Source of the DNA: Bacteroidota bacterium
Lineage (GTDB): Bacteria; Bacteroidota; Bacteroidia; Cytophagales; Cyclobacteriaceae
Length of the DNA: 30,541 nt
Assembly: GCA_023431285.1 (NCBI GenBank)
Contig: JAEYXN010000107.1
Span: 1-30,541, forward strand
Reading direction: 5' to 3'
Shown here: positions 1 to 8,434 of the stretch, piece after piece
How positions within the stretch are numbered: position 1 is the stretch's first letter
Layout of the letters: every line of letters begins with the position of its first letter
The notes under the pieces: generated by a model
The model's input: only the letters and a program-made list of their open reading frames with translations
What the model was told of the DNA's origin: nothing
Databases searched by the model: none
Program-made: the position numbers and the translations under genes

Positions 1-2860
1 GGCCGTACACATGATCAAGTTCGAAGTCAACGACATATCTCTCGTCTTTTCCTTCCTCAAAGTTGACATGGAACACATAGGCCTTGATTCCGTTTCTCTT
101 TAGAAGCCTGAGAAGTTCAAGTTCACGGGCGATAGCACCGCGGGATAAGGCGACACCCTTCACGCCAAGCTTCGTCAGCGTGGCTATGCGGTCGCCGCTC
201 AACTGAGCCAAGACATCTTCATTCATTATGGCCGTAGAAACACCGGCAGAGACGGCTTCCTTAATTGCATCCAGAGAGAACAACTCCATCATGAGCCGCT
301 TTTTATCCACGAAGGCCGCCGCGAATTTCTTCGGGGTGTTCACCTTATCGGTGACGAGTATTGCATCAGGATGGGCAGTGAACCATTCGTTGATCCGATT
401 CATGTTCAGTGGTGTGTACCTGCCCAGAATCTTCCGTTCGAGGAATTCCTTTTCTGAAACAGGCATCGAACCTTGGTATGAAGTGACACGGGCCCAGAAA
501 TCCCAGTCATGAGCGGCAACGAACTTCCCGTCTGAAGTTTCGACAATATCGAGTTCAAATAATCGAAAACCGCGGGCGTAGTTGTAATCAAGCGCTTCAA
601 GTGAATTGGTGTATTTGTCGCCATTGACGCTTCCGCCGGCGTGGGCGATGAACCGATCGGTTTGCGTGGCATACTCCGACGCATTGCCACTTCTATTTGT
701 AAATCTGTAATCATTCGGGTAGCCCACTCCCAAAATATTATATCGGAACACAGTAAATGAACCCTTGCCTGACCAGTTTCTGAAGATCATTAATGAATTG
801 CTCACTTCTTTGGTGATAGGCAGACGTACAACATTTCGCTCTGCAGAGGGAGGAATGTTGTCATGCACAGCGAGAGATCGGGCTTCGTATGGCTGACTGT
901 GAAGAATGACAAAGGGATTCGCTTCGCCTTTTGTTGAATACTCTAATTCGATGAAACCGCCAACGACATCGTAGGGCACCTGGATTGCATATTCTGTATA
1001 GGGTTCCTCTGAAGAGTGAATTTCAATTGCGTCGCGACCCGTAAACGTGAAGGTTGATGCGCTACGGGATTCAGTTCTAAACGGGAGGTCTGCGAGCAAA
1101 GTGATGTCGGACTGGCGAAACGATATCAGTGAAGCATCAGTCTTCAACATGGGTTGGCGCCCTTGTCGATGGAGCAGGCCCATGATCATGTTGTTGCCGA
1201 AAGATACGTCCACGGCGACCTGATCCGGAGGGAGTAATGGAAACTTCTTGCTTGCAGGTAATACTTCCGTTGTGAGAAGCCGCATCTCATTGCTGAACGT
1301 CATTCTTGTGATGAAGTTGGAGAGAGTGTCGCGCGATATATTATGTTCGTTACCACCGAAGCGGATCTGCGCGCCGTTCGAGGTCGTGGCAATAATCATT
1401 TCATCGGACCAAATTTCCGTTCTTAACAGACCCGCGGTGTTAAGCCCGGTGATAAGTGTAATGTTGTCGCGCACGAAGTGGTCAATGTCTGTGCTTTTGT
1501 CAACGTAGTCACTGAGAAATTTGACGTTGTGTTCTACGTGTGCTGTTTTAAGAATTGTCCCTGGAAGATCAAGCTGAGAAAAGTTCGAGGGCTTCGGATC
1601 AGATGTATTATCGGCAACAGAATTTGAAAGCAGGTATAAGTTCCTCTCCCCTGTTCCATTAAACAATGAGGCGTCACCCATCTTCAGGTGATCTGGAAAA
1701 ATGAAGATGCTTGTATTCTCAAGAAAGCCTTCTTCTTCTACAAAGCGAACAAATTCTGCGACCATCCGGTCTATTGCAGACACCATGAATTCGAGATTGG
1801 TCGCGCGTTCAGAGAGCACTCCTGCAAATCTGTCATCGCGAATACCGTCAGGATGATGCGTATCCACAGTAGAAATGAATAGCGCAAATGGAGATGAGTT
1901 GCCGGCTTCCTTTTTTCTGATGAGTTCTTTTTTTACAGCATAGAAGAGGTCCTTATCCCGCGCGGCGGCTAGTTCTGCGCCGTACCTCTCCTCCATGTTT
2001 TTTCTATCGACGACATCTGTGATGTTAAAGGAGCTCAATAAATCGTTAGTACCTGCAAAATCTGCATCACCGATGTAGAACGTCATGTCATATCCGGCTT
2101 TGTGCAGGATGTCACCGAGGCTGGTAATCTTACTCCCGTACGCATTCTGAAAATATGAATTTCCTTCACCCTTGAAGTATGCAGGGAGGCCTGTAAGAAG
2201 GGCGTACAAAGAGGCGCTGGTCCAACCGCAGCCCCGTACCTGACGCATATCCGTGTAGTTCCATTTGTCGCGTAAGGCTCTGATGTTTGGTGTAAGGTCG
2301 GCGTATTTTTCTGAAAGGAACCCGGCCTCAAGTGATTCGATTGAAAGGATAATGATATTCTTTCCTTTAGTGGCTTCAATGTCATCGGTGATTACATAGG
2401 GATCCATCCCAAGCCGAAGGCGCGCACTTTCAAACGAAGATGTGTCGGCAGTATAGATCTTGAATATGATATACGTTGAATAGAGCATCCCAGAGTTGAG
2501 GCACATGACGACAATGCATAATGCCACGACGAGGTAACGAAGTTTTCTGTTTGAGTAGAGGACAAAGGATTCGAATTTGCCGCTTATTTTGTAAAGGAGG
2601 AAAACAAAGATGACGGCGACTACGCAGACCAGCAACACTCTGGTGAAGAACATATCCGCCATGGCGCGGATGTCGCGGCCGTTGAAGTGGGTAATGAACT
2701 TGTAGTTGACAAATCCATCACCGATCAGTACCGACGAAAACTGGAGGATAAGAACAATGGTGAGTAGAGGGATGATGAACCAGAATAAGATGCGGTTCTT
2801 TATTGCCGTGACAAGTATAAGAAGCAGGATTGCGAACGCGAGAATGTTTGCAATGACCAT
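1..2860 (-). CDS. Membrane phosphoglycerol transferase (LTA synthase/OpgB-like) fused to GDPD, 3' end off window
   Basis: Reading the minus strand from the ATG at 2860 gives one open frame of 953 codons that reaches base 1 without a stop, so the C-terminus lies outside the window. About four hydrophobic helices fill residues 1-133. A sulfatase-fold domain follows: ILSIESLEAGF (E175), GCGWTSASLY (T214) and PDH (D390/H391) match the metal-ligand and nucleophile positions of LTA synthase, and the GWT-plus-GLP pattern recalls OpgB. Residues of about 560-735 form a beta-rich linker I do not recognise. From 735 comes a glycerophosphodiester phosphodiesterase-like domain with IAHAGG (H740), FELD (E769/D771) and AHD (H784). 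The family role is transfer of phosphoglycerol from phospholipid to an envelope acceptor; the second domain would hydrolyse glycerophosphodiesters. An in-frame TAA just upstream leaves 2860 as the first ATG. The actual substrate is unknown. Confidence 0.9.
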   Translation of the reverse strand, partial: MVIANILAFAILLLILVTAIKNRILFWFIIPLLTIVLILQFSSVLIGDGFVNYKFITHFNGRDIRAMADMFFTRVLLVCVVAVIFVFLLYKISGKFESFVLYSNRKLRYLVVALCIVVMCLNSGMLYSTYIIFKIYTADTSSFESARLRLGMDPYVITDDIEATKGKNIIILSIESLEAGFLSEKYADLTPNIRALRDKWNYTDMRQVRGCGWTSASLYALLTGLPAYFKGEGNSYFQNAYGSKITSLGDILHKAGYDMTFYIGDADFAGTNDLLSSFNITDVVDRKNMEERYGAELAAARDKDLFYAVKKELIRKKEAGNSSPFALFISTVDTHHPDGIRDDRFAGVLSERATNLEFMVSAIDRMVAEFVRFVEEEGFLENTSIFIFPDHLKMGDASLFNGTGERNLYLLSNSVADNTSDPKPSNFSQLDLPGTILKTAHVEHNVKFLSDYVDKSTDIDHFVRDNITLITGLNTAGLLRTEIWSDEMIIATTSNGAQIRFGGNEHNISRDTLSNFITRMTFSNEMRLLTTEVLPASKKFPLLPPDQVAVDVSFGNNMIMGLLHRQGRQPMLKTDASLISFRQSDITLLADLPFRTESRSASTFTFTGRDAIEIHSSEEPYTEYAIQVPYDVVGGFIELEYSTKGEANPFVILHSQPYEARSLAVHDNIPPSAERNVVRLPITKEVSNSLMIFRNWSGKGSFTVFRYNILGVGYPNDYRFTNRSGNASEYATQTDRFIAHAGGSVNGDKYTNSLEALDYNYARGFRLFELDIVETSDGKFVAAHDWDFWARVTSYQGSMPVSEKEFLERKILGRYTPLNMNRINEWFTAHPDAILVTDKVNTPKKFAAAFVDKKRLMMELFSLDAIKEAVSAGVSTAIMNEDVLAQLSGDRIATLTKLGVKGVALSRGAIARELELLRLLKRNGIKAYVFHVNFEEGKDERYVVDFELDHVYG

Positions 2861-2894
2861 TATTTGGCTGTTACCATGGTGGTTTTTGGTTGGC

Positions 2895-2925
2895 CGAAAT
2901 TATCGTATAATATGCCAAAAGGCAA
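2895..2925 (-). promoter_or_regulatory. Possible promoter of the transferase/GDPD gene
   Basis: On the minus strand a TTG (2923-2925) stands 20 bases before TAATTTCG (2895-2902), which matches the Bacteroidota -7 consensus TAnnTTTG at all positions but one. It lies about 35 bases upstream of the start codon. This is a pattern match only, and such matches are common in AT-rich spacers. Confidence 0.3.
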
Positions 2926-2980
2926 GCAACAATCTCTGCCGTACGTCCAATTTCCAGATCGAGCTGATAATATGAAGTCG

Positions 2981-3023
2981 ATTGAAAAAGAAAATGCCAC
3001 TGAGAGTGTTTCTCAATGGCATT
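2981..3023 (-). terminator. Rho-independent terminator after the flavin oxidoreductase gene
   Basis: A 13-base stem (2993-3005 with 3011-3023) closes a 5-base loop. The single mismatch becomes a G-U pair in minus-strand RNA. On that strand the stem runs straight into a T-rich tract (TTTTCTTTTT). It lies 25 bases past the stop codon of the gene at 3048-4070. Confidence 0.8.
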
Positions 3024-3047
3024 GACTGACTGGTCTTACTTCTAAAT

Positions 3048-4070
3048 CTATCGCCAACCTAATTCTGGTGCGACGTGTTTCAATATCGATGAGAGCACGT
3101 GAACGTTATATTCTACGCCAAGCGTATTGGGGATCGTGAGCAGAAGTGTATCAGCCTCGGCAATTGCTTCGTCTGCTGATAACTCTTTGATCAGCTGATC
3201 CGGCTCCGCCGCATAACTTCTTCCGAAAATTGCTCTTCTGTCAGCTTCGATGATACCGAACTGATCTGTTCGATTCGCCTCCTGCCCGAACAGGTACCTG
3301 TCTTCATCCGTGACCAAAGCGAATATTGAGCGGCTCACCGATACTCTTGGTTCGCGTGAGTGTCCCGCCTTTTTCCAGGCTTCTTTGTACAAGCGGATTT
3401 GTTCTGCCTGCTGTACATGGAAAGGTTTACCACTTTCATCAAACTTCAATGTCGAGCTCTGGAGGTTCATACCCTTCTCTGCGGCCCACACAGCAGTTGC
3501 GTTTGAGGCGGCACCCCACCAGATTCGTTCCCGTAATCCATCGGAATGAGGCTCAAGTCTGAGCAGGCCCGGAGGATTTGGAAACATTGGGAATGGATTA
3601 GGTTTGGCGAATCCTACTCCGTCAAGCCTGGAAAGAAATTCCATCGCTTTCCTGCGACCCATGTCTGCATCAGTTTCTCCTTCAATGGGTTCATGACCAA
3701 AATAGCGCCACCCGTCGATGACTTGTTCCGGAGAACCTCTGCTGATTCCGAGTTGTAATCTTCCCCCTGAGATGAGGTCAGCTGCGCCCGCTGTCTCCAC
3801 CATGTACAACGGGTTTTCGTATCGCATATCAATGACCCCCGTACCAATCTCGATTGTGCTTGTCTTAGCACCGATGGCTGCGAGCAAAGGAAAGGGAGAT
3901 GCAAGCTGAGCGGCGAAATGGTGAACACGGAAGTATGCCCCGTCTAATCCGATCTCCTCCGCGGCGACAGCAAGATCAATCGATTGTAATAAGGTATCAC
4001 TGGCTGTGCGGGTTTGGTACCCATGGCGATTCGCCCAATGTCCGAAGGACAGAAATCCTATCTTCTTCAT
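3048..4070 (-). CDS. Luciferase-like (LLM class) flavin-dependent oxidoreductase
   Basis: This 340-residue protein has the hallmarks of the bacterial luciferase-like monooxygenase family. The N-terminal strand KKIGFLSFGHW is followed by a helix with AVAAEEIGLDGAYFRVHHF, then PLLAAIGAKTSTIEIGTGV, and then the GRLQLGISRGSP segment typical of the flavin-binding barrel. Length is normal for the family and no signal peptide is seen, so it is cytoplasmic. Members use reduced FMN or F420 to oxygenate or reduce small organic molecules; the substrate cannot be read from sequence. It appears monocistronic, with its own promoter-like element upstream and a clear terminator downstream. It is divergent from the DoxX gene across a 231-base spacer. 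Confidence 0.9.
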   Translation of the reverse strand: MKKIGFLSFGHWANRHGYQTRTASDTLLQSIDLAVAAEEIGLDGAYFRVHHFAAQLASPFPLLAAIGAKTSTIEIGTGVIDMRYENPLYMVETAGAADLISGGRLQLGISRGSPEQVIDGWRYFGHEPIEGETDADMGRRKAMEFLSRLDGVGFAKPNPFPMFPNPPGLLRLEPHSDGLRERIWWGAASNATAVWAAEKGMNLQSSTLKFDESGKPFHVQQAEQIRLYKEAWKKAGHSREPRVSVSRSIFALVTDEDRYLFGQEANRTDQFGIIEADRRAIFGRSYAAEPDQLIKELSADEAIAEADTLLLTIPNTLGVEYNVHVLSSILKHVAPELGWR

Positions 4071-4094
4071 AATAGTAGCAGATTACGGAGCTAT

Positions 4095-4125
4095 AAAATA
4101 TACGCCGTTGGATCCATGAACGCAA
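4095..4125 (-). promoter_or_regulatory. Candidate promoter of the flavin oxidoreductase gene
   Basis: The minus strand carries TTG (4123-4125), then 20 bases, then TATATTTT (4095-4102). This fits the Bacteroidota TTTG / TAnnTTTG promoter at seven of eight -7 positions with a usual spacing. It sits about 25 bases before the ATG at 4070. Confidence 0.5.
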
Positions 4126-4254
4126 GAGATGCTATCATAGTTCGTCTTCTTCCCGAATAACCGTAATCATGCGAAACTCATGCTGTCCATCGAAAGAGTC
4201 GCATTTTGCCCTCATGTCGCCGCAATTGACACCTTACGCATTCAATTGGACTGT

Positions 4255-4262
4255 TACCTTTG
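4255..4262 (+). promoter_or_regulatory. Perfect -7 element (TACCTTTG) of the DoxX gene
   Basis: TACCTTTG matches the TAnnTTTG consensus exactly. TTG triplets lie upstream at 4226-4228 and 4246-4248, but neither has ideal spacing. The element overlaps a possible TTG start at 4260, so transcription would begin after that codon. This supports the ATG at 4302 as the true start. Confidence 0.5.
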
Positions 4263-4301
4263 ATATATCAACACGCAATCTTTAACTCAAACGAAAACAT
4301 T

Positions 4302-4724
4302 ATGACAACAACATCAGATATCCAATCATCTGTGACAGTTTCCACCTCTAAAGCAAAATTGTGGACTGCACGAATCATGTCCGGACTCGTCATTGCGTTC
4401 ATGCTGATGGACAGCATCTTCAAATTCGTTGCGAACGAGACCGTGGTCACATCAACGGAGGAGCTAGGCTTTCAGGCGCACCACCTTCCCATCATGGGTG
4501 TGCTGGGGTTGACGTCCATTATCCTTTTTGCAATACCCCGTACACAAATTCTCGGCGCCATCCTTCTGACAGGGTATTTCGGCGGGGCAATCGCCACGCA
4601 CGTGCGTATGGACAATCCGTTATTCTCGCACATTTTGTTCCCCGTCTATCTCGCGATACTTGCATGGGGATCATTGTGGTTGAGGAATGAAACTCTCCGT
4701 AAGCTCATCAGTGGAAAGAATTAA
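4302..4724 (+). CDS. DoxX-like integral membrane protein
   Basis: From the ATG at 4302 the protein is 140 residues with four hydrophobic helices at about 23-43, 62-78, 82-98 and 107-126. It contains the DoxX-type pattern of ARIMSGLVIAFMLMDSIFKF in helix 1, a short loop ending HHLPIMGVLG, and GYFGGAIATHVR between helices 3 and 4. DoxX-family proteins are small inner-membrane proteins tied in places to quinone or thiol redox chemistry; most have no known function. A frame extension to a TTG at 4260 is possible but would start inside the -7 element. It is the only plus-strand gene in the window and converges on the gene ending at 4768. Confidence 0.85.
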   Translation: MTTTSDIQSSVTVSTSKAKLWTARIMSGLVIAFMLMDSIFKFVANETVVTSTEELGFQAHHLPIMGVLGLTSIILFAIPRTQILGAILLTGYFGGAIATHVRMDNPLFSHILFPVYLAILAWGSLWLRNETLRKLISGKN

Positions 4725-4732
4725 ATATATAA

Positions 4733-4771
4733 GTAAACAATGATCGAGAGAGTTTCCTGATCATTGTTTAC
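4733..4771. terminator. Shared hairpin terminator between convergent genes
   Basis: A perfect 13-base inverted repeat (4733-4745 with 4759-4771) surrounds a 13-base loop. It lies 8 bases past the DoxX stop and overlaps the stop codon (4768-4770) of the minus-strand gene. It can therefore act on both strands. It has no long T tract, so its efficiency is uncertain. Confidence 0.65.
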
Positions 4772-5643
4772 CATTTCAACATGAAGTCACTGATGGCAGG
4801 GTTTACTTCTTTTCTCAGTTTCTCAGCGAGTACGGCATCATCAGCGATGGGTTCTTTTGCATGGAGTGAATCCCATAACCTGTGAATCGCATCAGCTCCA
4901 TGGTTATCATATATTTTTCCGGCAGCCATGTGAAATCTGCACTGGTACCATCCATAGTTTGTCGGATAATTCTGTCCAAGGAGGTCATAATTTGTTTCGA
5001 ACTCATCAAGGGTACGAAATCTGAAAGAGGAGCCTCCCATACTTACTACCATCTCAGGGAAAACGACAAGCGCGTCCAGTAATCGTGGCGCGCGTTCAGC
5101 GACATAAGTATGGAGGAATATGTTGCAGAACAACTCCCCCATCCATTTCCGCTGGACGTTAAGGCCTTTCTGGATGTGATAAGCATGTCCCAGTTCATGA
5201 AGAGCCAGCAGATCGAAGAAGCTTTCCATCGTCAGTTCACCATTCTCATTAGTATACGTCTCTCTTACTTTCTTTGCTAACGTCGCGGGAAGTTGTTTCA
5301 GATCTGGAAGGAATGCTTTCCACATCGGATTGTTTGTCGCAGCAACGACTAGTGTACTATCATGGTTATAATGCGGCATTCCATAGACTGGCATGGATGT
5401 ATGCTCATGCCAGTCTTTTTCATTCAATACCAGCACTGTTACTTTTGGTCTAAAGTTAAGTTGTACATTATAGAAATGAACAGCATTGCTGATTAGAGAT
5501 TCAATTTTGTGCGCGCGGAGTTCGAACCCTTTACTGTAATAGATATCGGATTCTTTGATTCGACCTAGTCCGTCAAGGGATTGAGCACAGAGCTGAGCAG
5601 TAGCGACGTTTACCAGGATCAGCAGAATGGTAGTCTTCTTCAT
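4768..5643 (-). CDS. Secreted HExxH metallopeptidase-like protein, family not recognised
   Basis: The 291-residue protein begins with a signal peptide (MKKTTILLILVNVATAQLCAQ; cleavage likely after the CA at 19-20). The centre carries ALHELGHAYH, an HExxH zinc motif (H149, E150, H153). A Glu at 170 in WMGELFCN could be the third zinc ligand, in the manner of gluzincins. This predicts a periplasmic or exported zinc hydrolase, probably a peptidase. I cannot place it in a named family, and catalysis is inferred only from the motif. Its start lies 74 bases after the stop of the AraC-type regulator, which suggests shared transcription or control. Confidence 0.8.
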   Translation of the reverse strand: MKKTTILLILVNVATAQLCAQSLDGLGRIKESDIYYSKGFELRAHKIESLISNAVHFYNVQLNFRPKVTVLVLNEKDWHEHTSMPVYGMPHYNHDSTLVVAATNNPMWKAFLPDLKQLPATLAKKVRETYTNENGELTMESFFDLLALHELGHAYHIQKGLNVQRKWMGELFCNIFLHTYVAERAPRLLDALVVFPEMVVSMGGSSFRFRTLDEFETNYDLLGQNYPTNYGWYQCRFHMAAGKIYDNHGADAIHRLWDSLHAKEPIADDAVLAEKLRKEVNPAISDFMLKW

Positions 5644-5717
5644 AATAGAGCTTTTTGGTTCTGATGCAATATCCTATCGCTCTTAAGATAAAGAATAGTA
5701 CAGATCCGACATTGTCC

Positions 5718-6545
5718 TTAGAGAATCTTTGCCTGCATGCGCAACGGTGTATCTCTAAGAGTCTGATCAATGAATGAAGGAGTAGTGCCGGTGAATTGTT
5801 TAAAGTCCCGGATCAAATGCATCTGGTCGAAGTATCCGGCGTGGTGTGCTATTGAGATCCAGCTCAGGTCTGGATGGCTCTCCCTGATTCGATACGCTTT
5901 TGAGAATCGAATGATACGGGCAAAAGATTTTGGACTCATGCCGATACGAACCTGACACAATCTTTCAAACTGCCGTATACTCATGCAGGCGAGGTCGGCA
6001 ACTTTCTCTATGGGAAGATTGCCGTCGGCGTTGATCAGCTTTTGGATGGCGAACTCGAACCTGACCGGGCCATCATTTATAGACATTTTTGAAAGAAGGA
6101 AATTCTGAATGAGGTTGAACGATTCGACAAGATCAGTGGAGTTGAGCAGTCTCCCATTCAGATCCTTTATTGAGTTTCCGAAGATCAGGTCTGCAGGGAT
6201 TCCGCGGTCGAACAGTTCTGACATCGGGATGCCGACTAAACGGTGGAGACCTCCTGGTTTGAAATCAACGCGGATGGCTTTTAGTCTTGTGGCGACCTGA
6301 ATATTCACGCGTGTGTATTGCGGCCCAATGACGATTATTGATGGCTGCTCTTCGAAAGAATCCATTCCATCCTTCTGCATGCGCACAGGATTAGCAAGGT
6401 AAAAGATGATGGATTGGAGAGGTGTTGGCGGATAGGGAGTTACTGCATTCTGAAATTCCGGCGGAAGATTTACGTCAATGGCGGACAAGCCAAAAACGAA
6501 TTGCCGCAATGCAGGGTGTGGTACAAAAGTATTAATGCCAGCCAA
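5718..6545 (-). CDS. AraC-family transcriptional regulator
   Basis: The protein has 275 residues. Its N-terminal sensor half (about 1-150) resembles the DUF6597-type domain found before AraC domains. The C-terminal region (about 170-258) holds the two helix-turn-helix units, with EKVADLACMSIRQFERLCQ and then WISIAHHAGYFDQMHLIRDF and the FTGTTPS ending. It is a cytoplasmic DNA-binding regulator, effector unknown. The only usable in-frame start is a TTG at 6543-6545: an in-frame TAA stands ten codons upstream and the nearby ATG (6557) is in another frame. The metallopeptidase-like gene follows 74 bases downstream and is its most likely partner. Confidence 0.9.
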   Translation of the reverse strand: MAGINTFVPHPALRQFVFGLSAIDVNLPPEFQNAVTPYPPTPLQSIIFYLANPVRMQKDGMDSFEEQPSIIVIGPQYTRVNIQVATRLKAIRVDFKPGGLHRLVGIPMSELFDRGIPADLIFGNSIKDLNGRLLNSTDLVESFNLIQNFLLSKMSINDGPVRFEFAIQKLINADGNLPIEKVADLACMSIRQFERLCQVRIGMSPKSFARIIRFSKAYRIRESHPDLSWISIAHHAGYFDQMHLIRDFKQFTGTTPSFIDQTLRDTPLRMQAKIL

Positions 6546-6599
6546 GGAAATCTTTTCATGTAATTTACATTTTTAAGATTCCCCCGGCTAGCATAAATG

Positions 6600-6655
6600 C
6601 GACATCTTTCGATGTCGTTAATCTGGACGCAGGATACACCGCTGATCTGCGTCCA
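6600..6655 (-). terminator. Two tandem hairpins between the GH43 gene and the AraC gene
   Basis: The first downstream of GH43 is a 9-base perfect stem (6624-6632 with 6647-6655), starting 10 bases past the GH43 stop. The second is a 7-base stem with a TTTC loop (6600-6606 with 6611-6617). Neither is followed by a strong T tract, so termination is likely but not certain. They occupy most of the 119-base spacer. Confidence 0.45.
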
Positions 6656-6664
6656 ACCTTTCGG

Positions 6665-8338
6665 TTACTTATACATCGGGTCTTTGCCTTCGTACTTCAG
6701 GTACTGGAATGACGCGCTGTTGGAAGTTTCTTTTCCTTCAGATGTAGCGTACATCGCGAACAAGGCTCCAATGAATCCACCGGCTACTTCAGTACTGAGG
6801 TATGTTCCATCGACCTTATCTTTCAACAATTTCCATTGACCTGGTTTTGACGCGTAGTGGAAGCTATACTGCTCTCCCTCAGCGATGATGCGCAGAAGGG
6901 CAGGACCTGATCCAACATTGGCCTGTGCCATCAGCTCCATCTTCTTTCCCTGGGCATCGCACTTGTAAAGCTGAATTACATTCTTCCCTGCAGCAATGGA
7001 CTTGCACAGGTAATAGAAGTTCTTTTCTCCCTGGAAAGCCACCAACCCCGCTTTTTCATTTTCCGCCTTTGTAGAAAAATCAACAGATATTTCTGCACTG
7101 CAATAAATATGCTGTTGACGTTTTCCAATGAAAGAAGGATTCCCCTTTTCCATAATTGTTTCAGGCTTTAGCTTCATCGTTAGTCCCTTAGCTTTGCTTA
7201 GGCTGAATGAGCTGCTGTCTACCGTTCTCAGGAACAAAAGTGCAGGATCCAATTCTTTTTCGAATGTGAGCGTATACCCGAAGTTGCCATTCTGAGGAGG
7301 TGCATTTTCCAGCTTCACTTCAGGGTAGTTCACAGTGAATTGATATGGGATCACCTCATTGTTAGGTTCAATGACTGGCCATCCGTCGATCCATTCCACA
7401 GGAGAGATGAATGTTTCTCTTCCTGTATTATAATAGTTACCGCGATAAGGACGAACCGCCAGATACACTGCATACATTTTTCCATCAGGTCCTTCTACGA
7501 ACTGAGCATGTCCTGCTGATGTGATAGGATCCTTCCTGTCTTCAGGAAGATGACGTTGCGTAAGGATAGGATTCTTTTCATAGGGAACATAAGGACCCCA
7601 TACGTCCTTGCTGCGCAGAATAACCTCGGAGTGGTTGACAGAAGTTCCACCTTCAGCGGCGTATAAGAAATACCAGCCATTAGCTTTCCATATGTGTGGT
7701 GCTTCGATCCAAACCGGTTTCTTTGAAAGGTCGACACCGCCATTGACCAGGATCTTTTGTTCTCCCACTACTTTTAGATTGATGGGATCGAACTCAAACA
7801 TTTTGATAGTCCTGTGACCGGGGTATAAAGGTTTGTCGTCCGGAGCGTCGCTGTTGAACATGATGTATGCTTTTCCATCATCATCAAAGAAGATGGAAGG
7901 ATCAATCCCTCTTACTTCGTGCAGGTAAGTAGGATCACTCCAAGGACCAGCGGGATCTTTCGCGGTAACCACAAAGTTTCCTCCTCTGTCGATGAGGGTA
8001 CATACCACGTAATACGTCCCATTGTTATAGCTGATAGATGGAGCAAACAATCCGCGGGAAGTACCATGTCCCATGAAATTCATTTGTGATGGTCTGCTGA
8101 TCACATTTCCGATTTGCTTCCAGTTCTTGAGGTCTTTGCTGTGAAAGATCGGCAGCCCTGGGAAATAAGCAAATGTAGAGTGTATCAGGTAGTAATCACT
8201 TCCAACTTTCAACACGCTTGGGTCTGGATAGAAACCTGCGAGTATTGGATTTGTAATTGTGGTCGACTGGGCGTGCGCACTGAACGTGGCAAAACACCCG
8301 CACACAAAAAGAAGTAGAATGGTTGAGATCCTGGTCAT
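6665..8338 (-). CDS. Secreted GH43 glycosidase, beta-xylosidase/arabinofuranosidase type
   Basis: This 557-residue enzyme begins with a signal peptide ending AHA-Q near residue 23. The five-bladed propeller of family GH43 follows, with its three acidic residues: D39 in FYPDPS (general base), D146 in GIDPSIFF (pKa modulator) and E212 in VWIEAPHIWK (general acid). The YFPGLPIFHSKDLKNW segment is typical of the beta-xylosidase-like subfamilies. Residues of about 335-550 form a C-terminal beta-sandwich, as in XynB-type enzymes. It is predicted to remove xylose or arabinofuranose from hemicellulose fragments in the periplasm or outside the cell. It lies beyond the main operon, separated by a 99-residue gene and a 300-base gap, so it may be transcribed on its own. 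Confidence 0.92.
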   Translation of the reverse strand: MTRISTILLLFVCGCFATFSAHAQSTTITNPILAGFYPDPSVLKVGSDYYLIHSTFAYFPGLPIFHSKDLKNWKQIGNVISRPSQMNFMGHGTSRGLFAPSISYNNGTYYVVCTLIDRGGNFVVTAKDPAGPWSDPTYLHEVRGIDPSIFFDDDGKAYIMFNSDAPDDKPLYPGHRTIKMFEFDPINLKVVGEQKILVNGGVDLSKKPVWIEAPHIWKANGWYFLYAAEGGTSVNHSEVILRSKDVWGPYVPYEKNPILTQRHLPEDRKDPITSAGHAQFVEGPDGKMYAVYLAVRPYRGNYYNTGRETFISPVEWIDGWPVIEPNNEVIPYQFTVNYPEVKLENAPPQNGNFGYTLTFEKELDPALLFLRTVDSSSFSLSKAKGLTMKLKPETIMEKGNPSFIGKRQQHIYCSAEISVDFSTKAENEKAGLVAFQGEKNFYYLCKSIAAGKNVIQLYKCDAQGKKMELMAQANVGSGPALLRIIAEGEQYSFHYASKPGQWKLLKDKVDGTYLSTEVAGGFIGALFAMYATSEGKETSNSASFQYLKYEGKDPMYK

Positions 8339-8434
8339 TATTGTTGGTGGTTATGAGTTCGATTATTAGATGCCCTTCAAAACGAAGGTGCAATATCGTT
8401 GATAAGCGGTTTCAGAATGAGAAAAGATGCACCG

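Noticed and set aside
1..2860. Apparent decayed gene region with only short closed frames
   Set aside because: Direct translation of the minus strand shows one continuous frame from the ATG at 2860 to the window edge with all expected motifs. It only looks broken because its stop is outside the window.
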